Shown one piece after another: positions 5,442 to 6,560 of a DNA stretch of 6,560 bases. Below the pieces are notes generated by a model, which did not search any database, was not told the origin of the DNA, and saw only the letters and a program-made list of their open reading frames with translations. The DNA lies in NCBI GenBank assembly GCA_030018875.1, contig JASEHK010000083.1, positions 1 through 6,560 of the forward strand, written 5' to 3'. A program made the translations under genes and the position numbers. Position 1 is the stretch's first letter. Every line of letters starts with the position of its first letter. Source of the stretch: Endomicrobiia bacterium. Its GTDB lineage: Bacteria; Elusimicrobiota; Endomicrobiia; PHAN01.

Positions 5442-6560
5442 ATGAAAACTTTTAGCAAAAAAAACATTCTCAAACTCGGATTTCTTGTGGTGGCAGTGTC
5501 CGCGCCGCTTTCGATTTCCGGCGCGGTCTTGGGCGTAACATTAACCGCGCTGGCGGTAATTTGGTCGGTCGCCGGAGGCGAAAAGATATTCGCGCCTCGG
5601 GACGTCGCGTCGAAAAAAGTCTTTTACGCCATTGCCGTTTTTTCGGCGCTTATGGTCGTTTCGGCTTTCTTTTCCGGCGATATTTCAAGCAGCTTGAAGA
5701 GGATGGCGACCATCGCCGGCTACTTCGCCTTATTCGTCGCGCTGGCCGGTTTTAACGATACGAGTTACCTGCGGAAACTCGTCGGGATATTCATTGCCGT
5801 GGTCGCGGCGCATTCGATTTACGGCATCATTCAGTATTTCAGCGGACTGGACATTATGCGGGACGGTTATGTGTGTCGGTCGCGGATTATAGGCGTTGTC
5901 GGTCATTTCAATTGCCTTGCCAGCATTTTAGGCGCGGCCGTCCCCGTGGTTTTCTCGTTCCTTTATTTTGAGAAAAATCCGAAAAAAAAGATTTTATACG
6001 GCGTATCTTTCGTTATTATTTCGTCGGCCTTGCTTTTGACTTTTACGAGGGGAGCGTGGGCCGGAGTCTTCGCGGCATTGAGTTTTATGGCTTTCCTGAA
6101 GAACAGGAAGATTATCGTCATCCCGCTGATTTTGGCGGTTCTCGCACTGGCTCTGCCCGTCTCAAGAACCAGAATAATAGGGACTTTCCGGAATGAGGAA
6201 TCGGGGCGGTTGATTTTTTGGCGGACGACGCCGAGGATGATAATGGAGCGTCCGTTTTTTGGATGGGGCGCGGACAGTTTCAAGAAATCTTTTTATTCGA
6301 AATACGACGATATTATGCCCGAAAAGGGGCATTTCCATCCGCACAATATGTATCTCTCGATAGCCCAACAGTTCGGATTGGTCGGCCTCGCGGCTTTTCT
6401 GGTTTTGTTTTATTATCTTCTCTCGGGGCTGATTCGGAGGTTTTACACTTTGAAGGATGGATTTCCGTCGGCCATTGTATTCGGCGCCATCGGCGCCGTG
6501 GTCGAATTCCTGACGCACGGCTTGGTGGACGAACCCTTCCGCGGATATTTCATACCCTAC
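5442..6560 (+). CDS. O-antigen ligase / polymerase family membrane protein (WaaL/Wzy type), 3' end cut by window
   Basis: An uninterrupted frame of 373 codons runs from the ATG at 5442 to the last base, so the C-terminus lies outside. The TAG at 5436-5438 closes the frame upstream, fixing this as the first ATG; the ribosome-binding site is weak. Many hydrophobic segments are visible (about 11-45, 60-77, 88-103, 112-131, 147-176, 184-201, 205-219, 224-240, 310-330, 343-360). LTFTRGAW (199-206) carries the Arg203 typical of Wzy_C/PF04932 proteins. GWGADSF (274-280) precedes a periplasmic loop ending in HPHNMYLSIAQQFGLVG (299-315), which fits the H[NSQ]X9GXX[GTY] ligase motif with His301 as the expected catalytic residue. 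WaaL-type enzymes move polyprenyl-linked O-antigen to the lipid A core in the periplasm, matching the core-type glycosyltransferases upstream. Ligase cannot be separated from polymerase or a protein O-oligosaccharyltransferase by sequence reading alone. Confidence 0.86.
   Translation, partial: MKTFSKKNILKLGFLVVAVSAPLSISGAVLGVTLTALAVIWSVAGGEKIFAPRDVASKKVFYAIAVFSALMVVSAFFSGDISSSLKRMATIAGYFALFVALAGFNDTSYLRKLVGIFIAVVAAHSIYGIIQYFSGLDIMRDGYVCRSRIIGVVGHFNCLASILGAAVPVVFSFLYFEKNPKKKILYGVSFVIISSALLLTFTRGAWAGVFAALSFMAFLKNRKIIVIPLILAVLALALPVSRTRIIGTFRNEESGRLIFWRTTPRMIMERPFFGWGADSFKKSFYSKYDDIMPEKGHFHPHNMYLSIAQQFGLVGLAAFLVLFYYLLSGLIRRFYTLKDGFPSAIVFGAIGAVVEFLTHGLVDEPFRGYFIPY

Noticed and set aside
5561..5755. 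A 64-codon plus-strand frame inside the start of the ligase gene
   Set aside because: It is an out-of-frame shadow of the ligase gene, very rich in arginine, with no family features.
5963..6518. Minus-strand open frames of about 106 and 118 codons near the right end
   Set aside because: They lie opposite the O-antigen ligase frame, which is open for 373 codons with family motifs; their translations are low-complexity and basic.

Overview
The window is a compact stretch of a bacterial chromosome with all genes on the + strand. It carries six protein genes, of which the first and last are cut by the window edges. It looks like part of a cell-surface glycan (lipopolysaccharide core / O-antigen) locus. 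Three heptosyltransferase-type GT9 enzymes, a GT39 membrane glycosyltransferase and an O-antigen ligase-type protein point to a Gram-negative (diderm) bacterium. The moderately GC-rich sequence and the cysteine-rich GT9 tails would fit an uncultured lineage such as Omnitrophota or Elusimicrobiota. That placement is a guess; the sequence does not settle it.

Layout. Bases 1-560 hold a LiaF-like small membrane protein whose ATG probably lies one base outside the window. Bases 561-681 are a short intergenic region with a plausible sigma70-type promoter and a GC-rich stem that would cover the Shine-Dalgarno sequence of the next gene. Bases 682-3838 hold three consecutive GT9 genes: a WaaC-like one, a WaaF-like one, and a third, more divergent one that overlaps its predecessor. 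Bases 3872-5383 encode a polytopic GT39 (ArnT/PMT-type) glycosyltransferase. Bases 5442-6560 encode the first 373 residues of an O-antigen ligase/polymerase-type membrane protein that runs off the end.

How they may work together. The GT9 enzymes would add heptose or related sugars from nucleotide-activated donors to a lipid-linked acceptor on the cytoplasmic side. The GT39 enzyme would use a polyprenyl-phosphate sugar on the periplasmic side. The ligase would transfer a polyprenyl-linked glycan to the finished core. Co-direction and short gaps suggest one operon starting near base 637. The LiaF-like gene seems to belong to a separate upstream unit.

I see no mobile element, CRISPR array, RNA gene or clearly undescribed system. 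The most notable points are the loss of the usual catalytic aspartate in the third GT9, the cysteine clusters shared by all three GT9 proteins, the SD-covering stem before the first GT9, and the SD-less start of the second GT9, which lies in the same open frame as its upstream neighbour.
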